Below, piece after piece: positions 55,649-64,000 of a stretch of DNA of 64,000 nucleotides. Source of the DNA: Chryseobacterium cucumeris. GTDB taxonomy: Bacteria > Bacteroidota > Bacteroidia > Flavobacteriales > Weeksellaceae. The stretch lies in contig NZ_LUVZ01000045.1 of the NCBI RefSeq assembly GCF_001593385.1, positions 62,001 through 126,000 of the forward strand. The letters run 5' to 3'. The notes under the pieces were generated by a model. The model made no database searches. It worked only from the letters and a program-made list of their open reading frames with translations, and was not told the DNA's origin. How positions within the stretch are numbered: position 1 is the stretch's first letter; each line of letters starts with the position of its first letter. The position numbers were made by a program, and so were the translations under genes.

Positions 55649-57910
55649 ATGGAAACACAGAAGTTTAGTTATGACAATAGTATTGTCCGTGCGTTCCTTT
55701 ATGCGACCTTAGTTTTCGGTCTCATTGGATTTACGTTCGGGCTTACGGCGGCATTAATGCTTTTCTACCCTGAATTACCTGAATTCTTTTTCGGGACGGA
55801 TGACACAACCATTAAAAGTTTGGCATCTGGTAATATTGAAGGGTTAATAAACACTCATGGTGCATTTGGTTTTGGTAGAATCAGAATGCTGCACACCAAT
55901 ACCGTAATCTTTGCATTCGTTTGTAACATTGTTTACACGGGTATTTATTACTCATTACAGAGATTATTAAAAACAAGAATGTACAGTGACACATTGTCTT
56001 GGTTACATTTCTGGACCTGGCAGTTTATGATCGTTGCTACGTTCGTTACATTCTTTATGGGGATTAATACCTCTAAAGAATATGCTGAACACGAGTGGCC
56101 GATCGACATATTGATCGCATTCTCATGGATCATTTTTGGTATCAATATGTTCCTGACTATTTCTAAGAGAAGAGTGAGACACCTTTATGTAGCCATCTGG
56201 TTCTACATCGGTACCTGGATTGCAGTAGCAATGCTTCACATCTTCAACAACCTTGAAGTACCTTTATCTTTCACAGGCTGGAAATCTTATTCAGCATATG
56301 CGGGGGTAAAAGATGCTATTGTACAGTGGTGGTATGGACACAATGCGGTTGCATTCGTATTGACGACTCCGGTTCTTGGTTTAATGTATTACTTCCTTCC
56401 GAAGGCTGCAGACAGACCGGTATTCTCTTATAAACTGTCTATTATTCACTTCTGGTCATTAATTTTCGTATATATCTGGGCTGGTCCTCACCACCTTCAG
56501 TATACAGCTCTTCCGGCTTGGGCTCAGGCGGTAGGAACAGGTTTCTCTATCATGCTTATTGCACCATCCTGGGGAGGTATGTTAAATGGTCTTCTTACGC
56601 TGAGAGGAGCTTGGGATAAAGTAAGAGAAAATCCTATCCTTAAGTTCTTCGTAGTAGCTGTTACCTGTTATGGTATGGCAACGTTTGAAGGACCGCTTTT
56701 GGCAACTAAAAACATCAACAAAATTGGTCACTTTACAGACTGGGTTATCGGTCACGTTCACTTAGGAGCTCTTGGATGGAATGGTTTCATGGCATTCGGG
56801 GTTATCTATTACCTGGTACCAATCATGTGGAGAACAAAACTTTGGTCTGTAAAATTAGCTAACTGGCATTTCTGGTTAGGTACTTTAGGAATTATCTTCT
56901 ATGCAGTTCCAATGTATATTTCAGGATTTACACAAGGATTAATGTGGAAGCAGTTCAACCCGGATGGAACCTTATTATGGAAAAACTGGCTGGATACGGT
57001 AACGGCAATTATTCCTTACTTCAAAATGAGATTTGTAGGAGGTCTATTCTATATCTCAGGATCTATCCTGATGATTGTAAACGTAATTGCTACAGTAAGA
57101 AAAGGATCATTCCAAAAAGAAGTTCCTGCTGAAGCTCCAGCGTTGGCAAACATCAGCAAAAACAGAAAAGAAGGAGAAGGTACTCACCTTTGGCTGGAAA
57201 GAACTCCGGTATTATTAGGTATCCTGTCTTTCATCACGATATCAATCGGTAGTTCAATTGAAATTATTCCAACACTATCTCTTAAGAAAAGTGTACCTAC
57301 GATTTCTGCGGTAAAACCTTATTCACCGCTGGAACTTGAAGGTAGAGATATTTATATCCGTGAAGGATGTAACGCTTGTCACTCTCAGATGATCAGACCG
57401 TTCAGAGATGAGATTACAAGATTCAACGGTAAAAACGGACAGTACTCCAAAGCTGGAGAATTCGTATACGACAGACCATTCCTATGGGGTTCTAAGAGAA
57501 CAGGACCGGATTTACATAGAGAAGGTGGTAAAAACCCAAGTTCTTGGCACTACAAGCACATGTATAACCCAAGATCTACTTCTGCTGGTTCTATCATGCC
57601 TCGTTACCCTTGGTTAATTGCTACTGACTTAGACAGAACTAAGATGGTAGACAAGATGAAGCTGATGAAGAATGTATTCGATGTACCTTATACTAAGGCT
57701 GAAATTGATTCTGCAGACACATGGGCAAACAACCAATCAGCAAAAATTGTGAAAGATATCTTCTCTGAAGCTAATGACCTTAAGCAGGCTTATGCTAAGA
57801 GACCTCAGGGAGAACTAGAGAAAAAAGAAATTGTAGCTCTTATTTCTTATCTTCAGAGATTAGGTACAGATATCAAAACAACTGAAATCAAAACAGCAAG
57901 TAATAACTAA
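55649..57910 (+). CDS. ccoNO: Fused cbb3 oxidase subunits I and II (CcoN-CcoO)
   Basis: 753 residues. Residues 1-~480 are CcoN: the haem-copper catalytic subunit with its conserved His clusters, for example MLHTNTVIFAFVCN, WWYGHNAVAF and GPHHLQYTALPAW. Residues ~500-753 are CcoO: a membrane anchor, then a monohaem cytochrome c domain with EGCNACHSQMIRPF (CxxCH at 574-578; Met ligand candidates in IMPRYPWL). The fusion is known for Bacteroidota. It forms the proton-pumping, high-affinity terminal oxidase. Confidence 0.96.
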   Translation: METQKFSYDNSIVRAFLYATLVFGLIGFTFGLTAALMLFYPELPEFFFGTDDTTIKSLASGNIEGLINTHGAFGFGRIRMLHTNTVIFAFVCNIVYTGIYYSLQRLLKTRMYSDTLSWLHFWTWQFMIVATFVTFFMGINTSKEYAEHEWPIDILIAFSWIIFGINMFLTISKRRVRHLYVAIWFYIGTWIAVAMLHIFNNLEVPLSFTGWKSYSAYAGVKDAIVQWWYGHNAVAFVLTTPVLGLMYYFLPKAADRPVFSYKLSIIHFWSLIFVYIWAGPHHLQYTALPAWAQAVGTGFSIMLIAPSWGGMLNGLLTLRGAWDKVRENPILKFFVVAVTCYGMATFEGPLLATKNINKIGHFTDWVIGHVHLGALGWNGFMAFGVIYYLVPIMWRTKLWSVKLANWHFWLGTLGIIFYAVPMYISGFTQGLMWKQFNPDGTLLWKNWLDTVTAIIPYFKMRFVGGLFYISGSILMIVNVIATVRKGSFQKEVPAEAPALANISKNRKEGEGTHLWLERTPVLLGILSFITISIGSSIEIIPTLSLKKSVPTISAVKPYSPLELEGRDIYIREGCNACHSQMIRPFRDEITRFNGKNGQYSKAGEFVYDRPFLWGSKRTGPDLHREGGKNPSSWHYKHMYNPRSTSAGSIMPRYPWLIATDLDRTKMVDKMKLMKNVFDVPYTKAEIDSADTWANNQSAKIVKDIFSEANDLKQAYAKRPQGELEKKEIVALISYLQRLGTDIKTTEIKTASNN

Positions 57911-57932
57911 AAAACATTAAAAAGTTCATACT

Positions 57933-58133
57933 ATGATTCCTCAGAACTTTAAAGATATATTATCCAATACTGAAAATGCTGGCTTCTACCAGACACTGGC
58001 TCTGATTTTCTTTATGCTGTTCTTCATAGCTTTAGTAATCTATGTTTTTAGCAGACCTAAAAAATATTACAAAGAAGAAGAAGAGGCACCTCTTGGGGAT
58101 GATGAAGATGACGATTTTAATTTAAAAAATTAA
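57933..58133 (+). CDS. ccoQ: Cbb3 oxidase small subunit CcoQ
   Basis: 66 residues: one membrane helix (FYQTLALIFFMLFFIALVIY), then VFSRPKKYYKEEEEAP with an acidic tail ending DDFNLKN. The size, SRPKK motif and position between ccoNO and ccoP identify it. Stabilises the oxidase complex. Confidence 0.9.
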   Translation: MIPQNFKDILSNTENAGFYQTLALIFFMLFFIALVIYVFSRPKKYYKEEEEAPLGDDEDDDFNLKN

Positions 58134-58143
58134 ACTATTTTTT

Positions 58144-59025
58144 ATGAAACAAAGAACACCTGTTGTTATAAACATCTTAATAATAATCGGACTTTTAATA
58201 GTTTTTTATTATTTATTTGTACAGAGCTACGCGTTCCTTTCTTCACCTTACTTCTGGGGAACTGTTGTGATCGCTGGTATCCTGGCTTACATTCATGGAG
58301 CTATCGGAGACCTAATTGAGAACAACAAATTCAAGAAATTATCTCCTGAGGAAAAGGCTGCTTATTTAGCTGAAAAGAAAGTTCCTTATTTCAAAAGATT
58401 GTACCAAAGTGCTTTCAAAAAGCAATCGGCTTCTGAAGAAAAGGATATCCTTATCGACCACGGTTTCGACGGAATCATGGAGCTGGATAACCAATTACCG
58501 AAATGGTGGGTAGGTTTATTCTATTTTGGGACCGCTTTTTGTATTGTATATATTGCAGCTTACTCTTTCACAGACTTCGCTCACCCGTTAAGCGAATATG
58601 AAAAAGAATATAAAGAGCAGTTGGCAAGTATTGAAGAATATCAGAAATCTCAGCCTCCTGTAACCATTGAAACAGCTAAGTATTCAGCTGATAACATTGC
58701 AGAAGGTAAAGAATTATTCAAAACAAACTGTGCATCTTGTCACAAAGAAGACGGTAGTGGAGGTATCGGACCTAACCTTACTGATAACTACTGGATCAAC
58801 CAGCCTGAGAAAACGTTATTCAAAAACGTATTCCACATGGACTGGAATGGTTCTCCTACTAACCCTGCCATGAGAGCCTTCGGTAAAAACGGAGAAGTTT
58901 CAGGAGCAGAAATTGAGAAGATTGCAGCGTATGTATATCACATCAACCAGGAACAACCACCAGTGACTCCGGCTCAGGGAGGAGCAGCTCCTCAGGGAAC
59001 CGAAGCACATTGGGAAAAAGAATAA
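58144..59025 (+). CDS. ccoP: Cbb3 oxidase cytochrome c subunit CcoP, monohaem
   Basis: 293 residues. Two membrane helices near the N-terminus (about 8-26, 33-55), another at 119-141, then FDGIMELDNQLPKWWVGLFY, the signature of CcoP. There is a single haem motif TNCASCHKEDGSGG (Cys196, Cys199, His200) and Met in MRAFGKNG as a possible axial ligand. Typical CcoP of Proteobacteria has two haem domains; here only one is encoded. Confidence 0.94.
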   Translation: MKQRTPVVINILIIIGLLIVFYYLFVQSYAFLSSPYFWGTVVIAGILAYIHGAIGDLIENNKFKKLSPEEKAAYLAEKKVPYFKRLYQSAFKKQSASEEKDILIDHGFDGIMELDNQLPKWWVGLFYFGTAFCIVYIAAYSFTDFAHPLSEYEKEYKEQLASIEEYQKSQPPVTIETAKYSADNIAEGKELFKTNCASCHKEDGSGGIGPNLTDNYWINQPEKTLFKNVFHMDWNGSPTNPAMRAFGKNGEVSGAEIEKIAAYVYHINQEQPPVTPAQGGAAPQGTEAHWEKE

Positions 59026-59049
59026 TTTAAAAAATTAGAAAACATATGA

Positions 59050-59099
59050 AAAAAACATAATTTGTTATTAGATTAAAATAGTAACGAATTATGTTTTTT
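59050..59099 (+). terminator. Terminator between ccoP and ccoG
   Basis: AAAAAACATAATTTGTTA (59050-59067) and TAACGAATTATGTTTTTT (59082-59099): 18-bp arms with one mismatch, ending in a T-tract. Probably attenuates reading into ccoG. Confidence 0.75.
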
Positions 59100-59120
59100 C
59101 TTTTTTAAAACCTATTACAT

Positions 59121-60575
59121 ATGTCAGACATAGAAGATATAGAAGTACGCGGCGGACAGGGACAGGTTCTGGACCCTGAGACTTACAGAGATTCTATAGG
59201 GACAATGGAGCAATCCGGAAAAAGAAAATGGGTCTTTCCAAGAAAACCTAAAGGAAAGTACACCAACTATAGAAACATTGTAAGCTATTTACTATTAATT
59301 ATTTATTTTACATTACCATTCATCAAAATCAATGGAAACCCATTGCTGATGTTTAATGTAATAGACAGGGAGTTTTTCATTTTTGGACAGCCTTTCTATC
59401 CACAGGACTTTTTTATCCTTACTTTAGGTGCTATTGCCTCTTTAATCTTTATTATTGTTTTTACGATTGCGTTCGGAAGAATTTTCTGCGGGTGGATCTG
59501 CCCTCAGACAATTTTTATGGAATCGATATTCCGTAAAATCGAATATCTGATTGAAGGTGACCGAAATAAGCAGATGAAGCTGGACAGACAGGAGTGGAAC
59601 AGCGAGAAGATCTGGAAAAGAAGTTTGAAATGGAGTATTTATGTCATCATTTCACTCATTATCACCCACTTTATGTTCATGTATATCGTAGGATATGAGG
59701 AAGTATTTAAAATTGTTGGAGAAGGGCCATTTGCACATCCTACTAATTTTATTGTAATGATTCTTCTTACCGCAGCATTTTACTTTGTATTTGCGTGGTT
59801 CAGAGAGCAGGTTTGTACATTGGTTTGTCCTTACGGAAGACTTCAGGGCGTATTGATCGATAAAGATACTATCAATGTTTTCTATGACTTCAAAAGAGGA
59901 GAAAACAGAGCAAAATGGAGAAAGGGCGAAGATCGTAAAGCTGCAGGAAAAGGAGATTGTATCGACTGCCACCAGTGTGTAGTGGTATGCCCTACCGGAA
60001 TTGACATCAGAGACGGACAACAGTTAGAATGTATCAACTGTACCGCATGTATTGATGCCTGTGATGAAGTAATGGAAAAAGTAGGACTTCCAAAAGGATT
60101 GATCCGATATGCTTCTGAAAACGAAATTGAAAAAGAAACTCAGTTCAAGTTTACAGGAAGAATGAAAGGGTTTTCTATATTCCTGTTATTTCTTGTAGGA
60201 TTCCTGGGATATCTTTTGTACAGCCGTGGCGAGATGGAGGCTAAATTCATCAAACCTGCGGGAAGTACATTCTTTGTGAGAGACGGTAAAATTACCAACA
60301 CTTATAATTATACCTTCCTTAATAAAACGAATGAGAAAAAAATCGTTACCATCAAAGTAATAGATCCTGCACATGGTGAAATTACGTATAGTGCATCAAG
60401 TAAGATTCAGGTAGACAGAGATAAAATTTCCAAAGGAACGATCAACATCAGCTTCCCGGAAAATGATATGAAACTCTCTAAACAAAATATTACTATCGGT
60501 GTTTACGATATGAAAGGTAAATTGATAGACTCTTATCAGACTTATTTTGAAGGACCATTTAAACTGCAATTTTAA
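59121..60575 (+). CDS. ccoG: Cytochrome c oxidase accessory protein CcoG
   Basis: 484 residues, membrane protein with polyferredoxin features. Cys motifs GRIFCGWICPQTIF and EQVCTLVCPYGRLQG, then two 4Fe-4S ferredoxin-type groups CIDCHQCVVVCPTGID and CINCTACIDACDEV. Five membrane helices precede an Ig-like (IG_FixG_C) domain at the C-terminus (FFVRDGKITNTYNYTFLNKT and on). Reduces copper for delivery to the oxidase. Confidence 0.95.
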   Translation: MSDIEDIEVRGGQGQVLDPETYRDSIGTMEQSGKRKWVFPRKPKGKYTNYRNIVSYLLLIIYFTLPFIKINGNPLLMFNVIDREFFIFGQPFYPQDFFILTLGAIASLIFIIVFTIAFGRIFCGWICPQTIFMESIFRKIEYLIEGDRNKQMKLDRQEWNSEKIWKRSLKWSIYVIISLIITHFMFMYIVGYEEVFKIVGEGPFAHPTNFIVMILLTAAFYFVFAWFREQVCTLVCPYGRLQGVLIDKDTINVFYDFKRGENRAKWRKGEDRKAAGKGDCIDCHQCVVVCPTGIDIRDGQQLECINCTACIDACDEVMEKVGLPKGLIRYASENEIEKETQFKFTGRMKGFSIFLLFLVGFLGYLLYSRGEMEAKFIKPAGSTFFVRDGKITNTYNYTFLNKTNEKKIVTIKVIDPAHGEITYSASSKIQVDRDKISKGTINISFPENDMKLSKQNITIGVYDMKGKLIDSYQTYFEGPFKLQF

Positions 60576-60585
60576 TTAGAAAAAG

Positions 60586-61038
60586 ATGAAGAACTTTAGT
60601 TGGGGACATGGTGTTGTAATTGCACTATTAGCATTCATAGTTTTTATATTATCCATGATGTTTCTTTTCCCGAACGGGCAGAAGAATTCTGAAATGGTAA
60701 CCGATAATTATTACGAAGAAGAGTTGAAGTACCAGGATGTGATTGATGCTAAGAAAAAGGCAGATGATCTTCAGGAAAAACCTGTATACAGCCAGGATAC
60801 TCAAGGAATTAAAATTACTTTTCCTAAAGAATATAATAACTCAAATACTACGGTAAAATTTGTTTTAAACAGAACCGACGACCAGAATTTAGACATTAAA
60901 AAATCTGTACAGCTTGATGCCAGCCAGTCTTTCACAATTCCTGCACAGGTATTGAAAGTAGGAAACTACACATTAAGATTAAGTTGGACAAAAGATAAAA
61001 CAGACTACCGAATGGATTATGATGTGATATGGAAATAG
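60586..61038 (+). CDS. ccoH: FixH/CcoH family protein
   Basis: 150 residues. N-terminal membrane helix (HGVVIALLAFIVFILSMMFL), then a periplasmic FixH domain with DNYYEEELKYQDVIDAKKKA. Acts in assembly of cbb3 oxidase. Follows ccoG by 10 bp and overlaps the next gene by 10 bases. Confidence 0.9.
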   Translation: MKNFSWGHGVVIALLAFIVFILSMMFLFPNGQKNSEMVTDNYYEEELKYQDVIDAKKKADDLQEKPVYSQDTQGIKITFPKEYNNSNTTVKFVLNRTDDQNLDIKKSVQLDASQSFTIPAQVLKVGNYTLRLSWTKDKTDYRMDYDVIWK

Positions 61039-61754
61039 GACTTATTGTATCGGCTATTGCTTTAGGCTTTGCTTCCGGTTTTCACTGTATCGGAATGTGC
61101 GGACCTATTGCTTTATCGATGGGATTAACCAAAAAACAATCAGCTAATTTCTATCTTCAGAACCTTACTTATCAATTCGGAAGAATTTTCACCTACTCCT
61201 TATTGGGTGCACTTCTCGGAATTATCGGTCAAGGATTTGAAATGGCTGGCTTTCAGAAATACCTCACTATTACGGCAGGAGTTCTTCTGATCATTATGGC
61301 TGTATTTTCATTTGGTGGAAAAGATTTTGCTTCAAAAATTCCTTTCCTATCCAAGTTTCTGTACAGCGTAAAAATGAATTTGGGAAAATTACTTCAGAAA
61401 GCAGATTACCGTTCAAGATTTACGACTGGTGTACTAAATGGCTTCTTACCGTGTGGAATGGTGTATATGGCACTTACCGCCAGCCTCGCAGGAGGAGGGA
61501 TATGGCAGGGAGCTTTTTATATGGCTTTATTTGGTTTGGGAACCCTTCCGTTCATGTTCGCTATAGTTCTGGCTGGAAATCTCATGAATCAGGCCTTCAG
61601 AGTAAAAGTTTTAAAAGCAGTTCCTGTGATTATGATTATTTTGGGAGGATTATTCATTCTGAGAGGTCTTGAACTCGGAATTCCCTATGTTTCTCCGAAA
61701 GCAGAAGCCATGACAATTATTAAAGATCCGAACGGAGCCGTTAACTGCCATTAA
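61029..61754 (+). CDS. TauE/SafE-like membrane protein (oxidase assembly context)
   Basis: 241 residues with six to seven membrane helices. Begins SAIALGFASGFHCIGMCGPI; FHCxGMCGP and the later GFLPCGMVYMAL (Cys each) are typical of the 'SafE/urease accessory UreH-like' members found beside ccoG/ccoH. These motifs suggest a copper or thiol role rather than sulfite export. Overlaps ccoH by 10 bases, so coupled to it. Confidence 0.85.
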   Translation: MEIGLIVSAIALGFASGFHCIGMCGPIALSMGLTKKQSANFYLQNLTYQFGRIFTYSLLGALLGIIGQGFEMAGFQKYLTITAGVLLIIMAVFSFGGKDFASKIPFLSKFLYSVKMNLGKLLQKADYRSRFTTGVLNGFLPCGMVYMALTASLAGGGIWQGAFYMALFGLGTLPFMFAIVLAGNLMNQAFRVKVLKAVPVIMIILGGLFILRGLELGIPYVSPKAEAMTIIKDPNGAVNCH

Positions 61755-61772
61755 TTTGTATTTAAATCTACC

Positions 61773-62510
61773 ATGAAGAAAAACATCATCTTATTTCTGA
61801 TCAGTCTTTTTATATTGCAATCCTGCAGTATCAATTCTGAAATTGTCTATCATAAAGATGCTGCCTCCTCTTCTGTCACCGATATTGATACAAGGGAGTT
61901 TATGGCTGAAATGATGGCGATGACACCGGATTCATTAAAGCAGAAGGAATTTGGGGAAATGGACAGACTTCCGACTACCTGGACAAGTATGTATGATCTT
62001 GCCAAAAAGGAAGGAAAATTAAAAACTGAAAATCCGGACTCTATCAGAATCATGAAAAAAGTTTTCATGAAATCCACAAAGGAGGACAACAAGCTGGCAG
62101 GATTTTCTTTTAAAATGGAACATTTTACTCCAGAAGATTATTTGGTTTTAAAAAGTTTTACAAAGACCGAAAAAATCCCTTTAGATCAAAATATATACAA
62201 TAGCTGGGATGGAAAAACCCTCACCATCGATACAGAAAATTTTAATCTTAGAAGTATTGAAGAGGCTGTCAAAACCAAAAGCTCAAAGGAAGAAGCTGAG
62301 AAAGTAGCCGGGATGATGGTAATGTTTTTCAAAAAGATCGGTACAACCTTAAAATTTGAAAATAAAATACAATCAATCTCAGGTAAACATGATTGGGTAA
62401 AACAGATTGATGATCATTCCATAAGAATAGATTATGATCTGAAAGCTATTTACGATAATGTTACAAAACTAAAAAACGCTGATAAGAAGATTATCATCGT
62501 TACTGAATAA
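61773..62510 (+). CDS. Lipoprotein of unknown family
   Basis: 245 residues. Lipoprotein signal MKKNIILFLISLFILQSC with lipobox LQSC (Cys18). The mature part is mostly polar helices with a short Met-rich region (REFMAEMMAMTPDS). No known domain seen. Lies 18 bp after the last cbb3 assembly gene on the same strand, so it may belong to the operon, but a role in oxidase assembly is not evident. Confidence 0.75.
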   Translation: MKKNIILFLISLFILQSCSINSEIVYHKDAASSSVTDIDTREFMAEMMAMTPDSLKQKEFGEMDRLPTTWTSMYDLAKKEGKLKTENPDSIRIMKKVFMKSTKEDNKLAGFSFKMEHFTPEDYLVLKSFTKTEKIPLDQNIYNSWDGKTLTIDTENFNLRSIEEAVKTKSSKEEAEKVAGMMVMFFKKIGTTLKFENKIQSISGKHDWVKQIDDHSIRIDYDLKAIYDNVTKLKNADKKIIIVTE

Positions 62511-62513
62511 AAC

Positions 62514-62542
62514 AAAGACCACCGGATTATGGTGGTCTTTTT
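62514..62542 (+). terminator. Terminator after the cbb3 operon tail
   Basis: AAAGACCACC (62514-62523) with GGTGGTCTTT (62531-62540) over a 7-base loop and five T. Between converging genes. Confidence 0.85.
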
Positions 62543-62565
62543 ATTGTTACTAAAAATAGATTAAT

Positions 62566-63834
62566 TTAGTTGATCATATCAAATCTTGCATATTCCGCAA
62601 CTTTCTTAGGAAGCTTGATTCCTTCCGGTGTCTGGTTATTCTCCAGCAATGCAGCCATAATTCTAGGTAAAGCCATTGCAGATCCATTCAGGGTGTGAAC
62701 CAGCTGAGATTTACCATCTCCTTTGTAACGGCATTTCAGTCTGTTTGCCTGGAATGTTTCAAAATTCGAAACAGAGCTTACTTCCAGCCACATTTCCTGA
62801 GCAGCACTCCAAACTTCAAAGTCATAGGTCATGGCAGATGCAAAACCTGTATCACCACCGCAAAGTCTTAATACTCTGAACGGAAGCTCAAGATCGGTAA
62901 GAATTTCTTTGATATGCTCTACCATTTCTTCCAAAACAGCATAAGAATTTTCCGGTTTTTCAATTCTTACGATTTCTACTTTTTCAAACTGGTGGAGACG
63001 GTTCAATCCTCTTACGTGAGCTCCGTAGCTTCCTGCTTCTCTTCTGTAGCACTGAGAGAATGCCGTATTTTTGATCGGAAGATCTTTTTCCTCAAGCAAT
63101 ACATCACGGTAAAGGTTTGTTACAGGAACTTCTGCAGTAGGAATAAGATATAATCTATCTTCGTTGATATAATACATCTGTCCTTCTTTATCCGGCAGCT
63201 GTCCGGTACCGAAACCTGAGGCTTCATTGACAACATGAGGAGGGTTCACTTCCGTATATCCCTTTTCCACGTTTTTATCTAAGAAATACTGAACCAGAGC
63301 TCTCTGCAATCTCGCTCCTTTTCCTAAATAAACCGGAAAACCTGCTCCGGCAATTTTTACCCCTAATTCAAAATCAATCAGGTTGTATTTTTTTGCCAGC
63401 TCCCAATGAGGGATTGCTCCTTCACCAAGACCTTCTACAGGATGAGACTGGAAAATGATTTCGTTATCATCCGCAGAAGCACCACTCTTTACCAGTTCAT
63501 TGGGAATGTTGGGTAGTTGATAAAGAATATTCAGTAAATCGTTTTCTTTAACTTCTAGCTGGGATTTCAATTCTGAGCTCGACTCTTTGTATTGTGCTGT
63601 TTTAGACTTTGCAGATTCCGCTTCTTCTTTTTTCCCTTCTTTCATCAAAAGTCCGATTTCTTTCGAAATTTTATTGATTTCGGAAAGCTGGGAATCTAGC
63701 TCAAACTGGATTCTTTTTCTTTCTTCGTCGGCAGCGATAGCCTCGTCTACCAACTCAAGATTTTTGAATTGTCTTTTCTTAAGACCTTCTAAAACGCGTT
63801 CTTTGTTGTCGCGCAAAAAATTGACTTGTAACAT
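62566..63834 (-). CDS. serS: Seryl-tRNA synthetase
   Basis: 422 residues. The N-terminal antiparallel coiled coil (about residues 30-105, rich in Glu/Lys) binds the tRNA(Ser) long arm. Class II core motifs: LPTAEVPVTNLYRD, FSQCYRREAGSYGAHVRGLN (motif 2 with Arg) and NGSAMALPRIMAALLENNQT (motif 3). VWSAAQEMWLEVSSVSNFET contains serine-site residues. TAAATTTG on the minus strand (63896-63889) is a -7-like box 55 bp before the start. Confidence 0.97.
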   Translation of the reverse strand: MLQVNFLRDNKERVLEGLKKRQFKNLELVDEAIAADEERKRIQFELDSQLSEINKISKEIGLLMKEGKKEEAESAKSKTAQYKESSSELKSQLEVKENDLLNILYQLPNIPNELVKSGASADDNEIIFQSHPVEGLGEGAIPHWELAKKYNLIDFELGVKIAGAGFPVYLGKGARLQRALVQYFLDKNVEKGYTEVNPPHVVNEASGFGTGQLPDKEGQMYYINEDRLYLIPTAEVPVTNLYRDVLLEEKDLPIKNTAFSQCYRREAGSYGAHVRGLNRLHQFEKVEIVRIEKPENSYAVLEEMVEHIKEILTDLELPFRVLRLCGGDTGFASAMTYDFEVWSAAQEMWLEVSSVSNFETFQANRLKCRYKGDGKSQLVHTLNGSAMALPRIMAALLENNQTPEGIKLPKKVAEYARFDMIN

Positions 63835-63888
63835 TTTATTTAGATGTTAAATATTAGATGTTAAGCTCATAATAAGCTAACAATTGTA

Positions 63889-63896
63889 CAAATTTA
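63889..63896 (-). promoter_or_regulatory. Candidate -7 box for serS
   Basis: TAAATTTG on the minus strand; the -33 position lacks TTTG and would lie at the end of the gene upstream. Confidence 0.35.
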
Positions 63897-63900
63897 AAAA

Positions 63901-64000
63901 TTATTTTGTGATCGTAACGGTATTTATTGAAGTAGGTGCATCAGCCTCTTTTGAAAACACTTCTTTTCCGTCATACAATACCTTTGAAACCTGAAATACA
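63901..64000 (-). CDS. 3' end of a gene, product unknown
   Basis: A minus-strand open frame enters from the right edge and stops at TAA 63903-63901. The visible C-terminus reads VSKVLYDGKEVFSKEADAPT followed by SINTVTITK. Thirty-two residues do not allow an identity. The beta-strand-like, polar sequence suggests a secreted or surface protein, but this is weak. Confidence 0.5.
   Translation of the reverse strand, partial: VFQVSKVLYDGKEVFSKEADAPTSINTVTITK

Overview
This window is a stretch of chromosome from a low-GC member of the Bacteroidota, most likely Flavobacteriales/Weeksellaceae and close to Chryseobacterium. The evidence is the fused CcoNO oxidase, the outer-membrane beta-barrel/TonB families, promoters of the TTTG-N~20-TANNTTTG type, the near absence of Shine-Dalgarno sequences, HU-CCDC81 and PepSY-like proteins, and many small dispersed intergenic repeats. 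No rRNA, tRNA, CRISPR array, prophage or complete insertion sequence was recognised. Most of the window is housekeeping chromosome.

Layout. 1-713: 5' part of an M23 peptidase gene (minus strand, cut by the left edge). 1165-8083: ileS, a DksA-like gene, two small genes, lspA, sanA and trpS (plus). 8149-13392: a two-component system with two PepSY-like genes, a YjjG-type phosphatase, an ECF-like sigma factor followed by a 44-codon gene, and a secreted protein (minus). 13478-17564: metK behind a probable SAM-II riboswitch, then a divergent oxyR/katA pair sharing one operator. 17670-20343: enoyl-CoA hydratase, dCMP deaminase, xerD and a NUDIX gene. 20446-26759: a haem-binding protein, two lipoproteins, a 2-hydroxyacid dehydrogenase, a broken GxxExxY gene between inverted repeats, a thioesterase and an HU-CCDC81 membrane protein. 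26937-29246: a TonB receptor behind a TPP riboswitch, therefore probably for thiamin or a thiamin precursor. 30465-35831: two aconitases in tandem. 35977-43148: a LytS/LytTR pair facing two beta-barrel receptors that flank a DUF5694 gene. 43260-50118: a thiamin operon thiS-thiC-tenI-thiD-thiE-thiG-thiH-thiF with its own TPP riboswitch. 50242-52838: an RluA-type synthase, a small membrane protein, panB and a Crp/Fnr regulator. 52927-62510: a full cbb3 oxidase locus (ccoI, ccoS, ccoNO, ccoQ, ccoP, ccoG, ccoH, a TauE/SafE-like gene) and a lipoprotein. 62566-64000: serS and the 3' end of one more gene.

How it works together. Three metabolite or redox sensing circuits are readable in the DNA. SAM probably controls metK through a 52-nt SAM-II pseudoknot. 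Thiamin pyrophosphate controls both uptake (TonB receptor) and synthesis (thi operon). OxyR, with both redox cysteines in place, sits back to back with catalase over a shared T-N11-A palindrome. The Crp/Fnr gene is divergent from the cbb3 cluster and may regulate it.

I did not find an obviously new multi-gene system. The least explained items are the small non-coding repeats (two GGCTAAAGCC elements, an inverted-repeat spacer inside the thi operon, a nested palindrome at 20359-20429, and a heptamer tract touching the trpS promoter), the 44-aa gene behind the sigma factor, the single-unit PepSY-like gene and the DUF5694 gene between two receptors.
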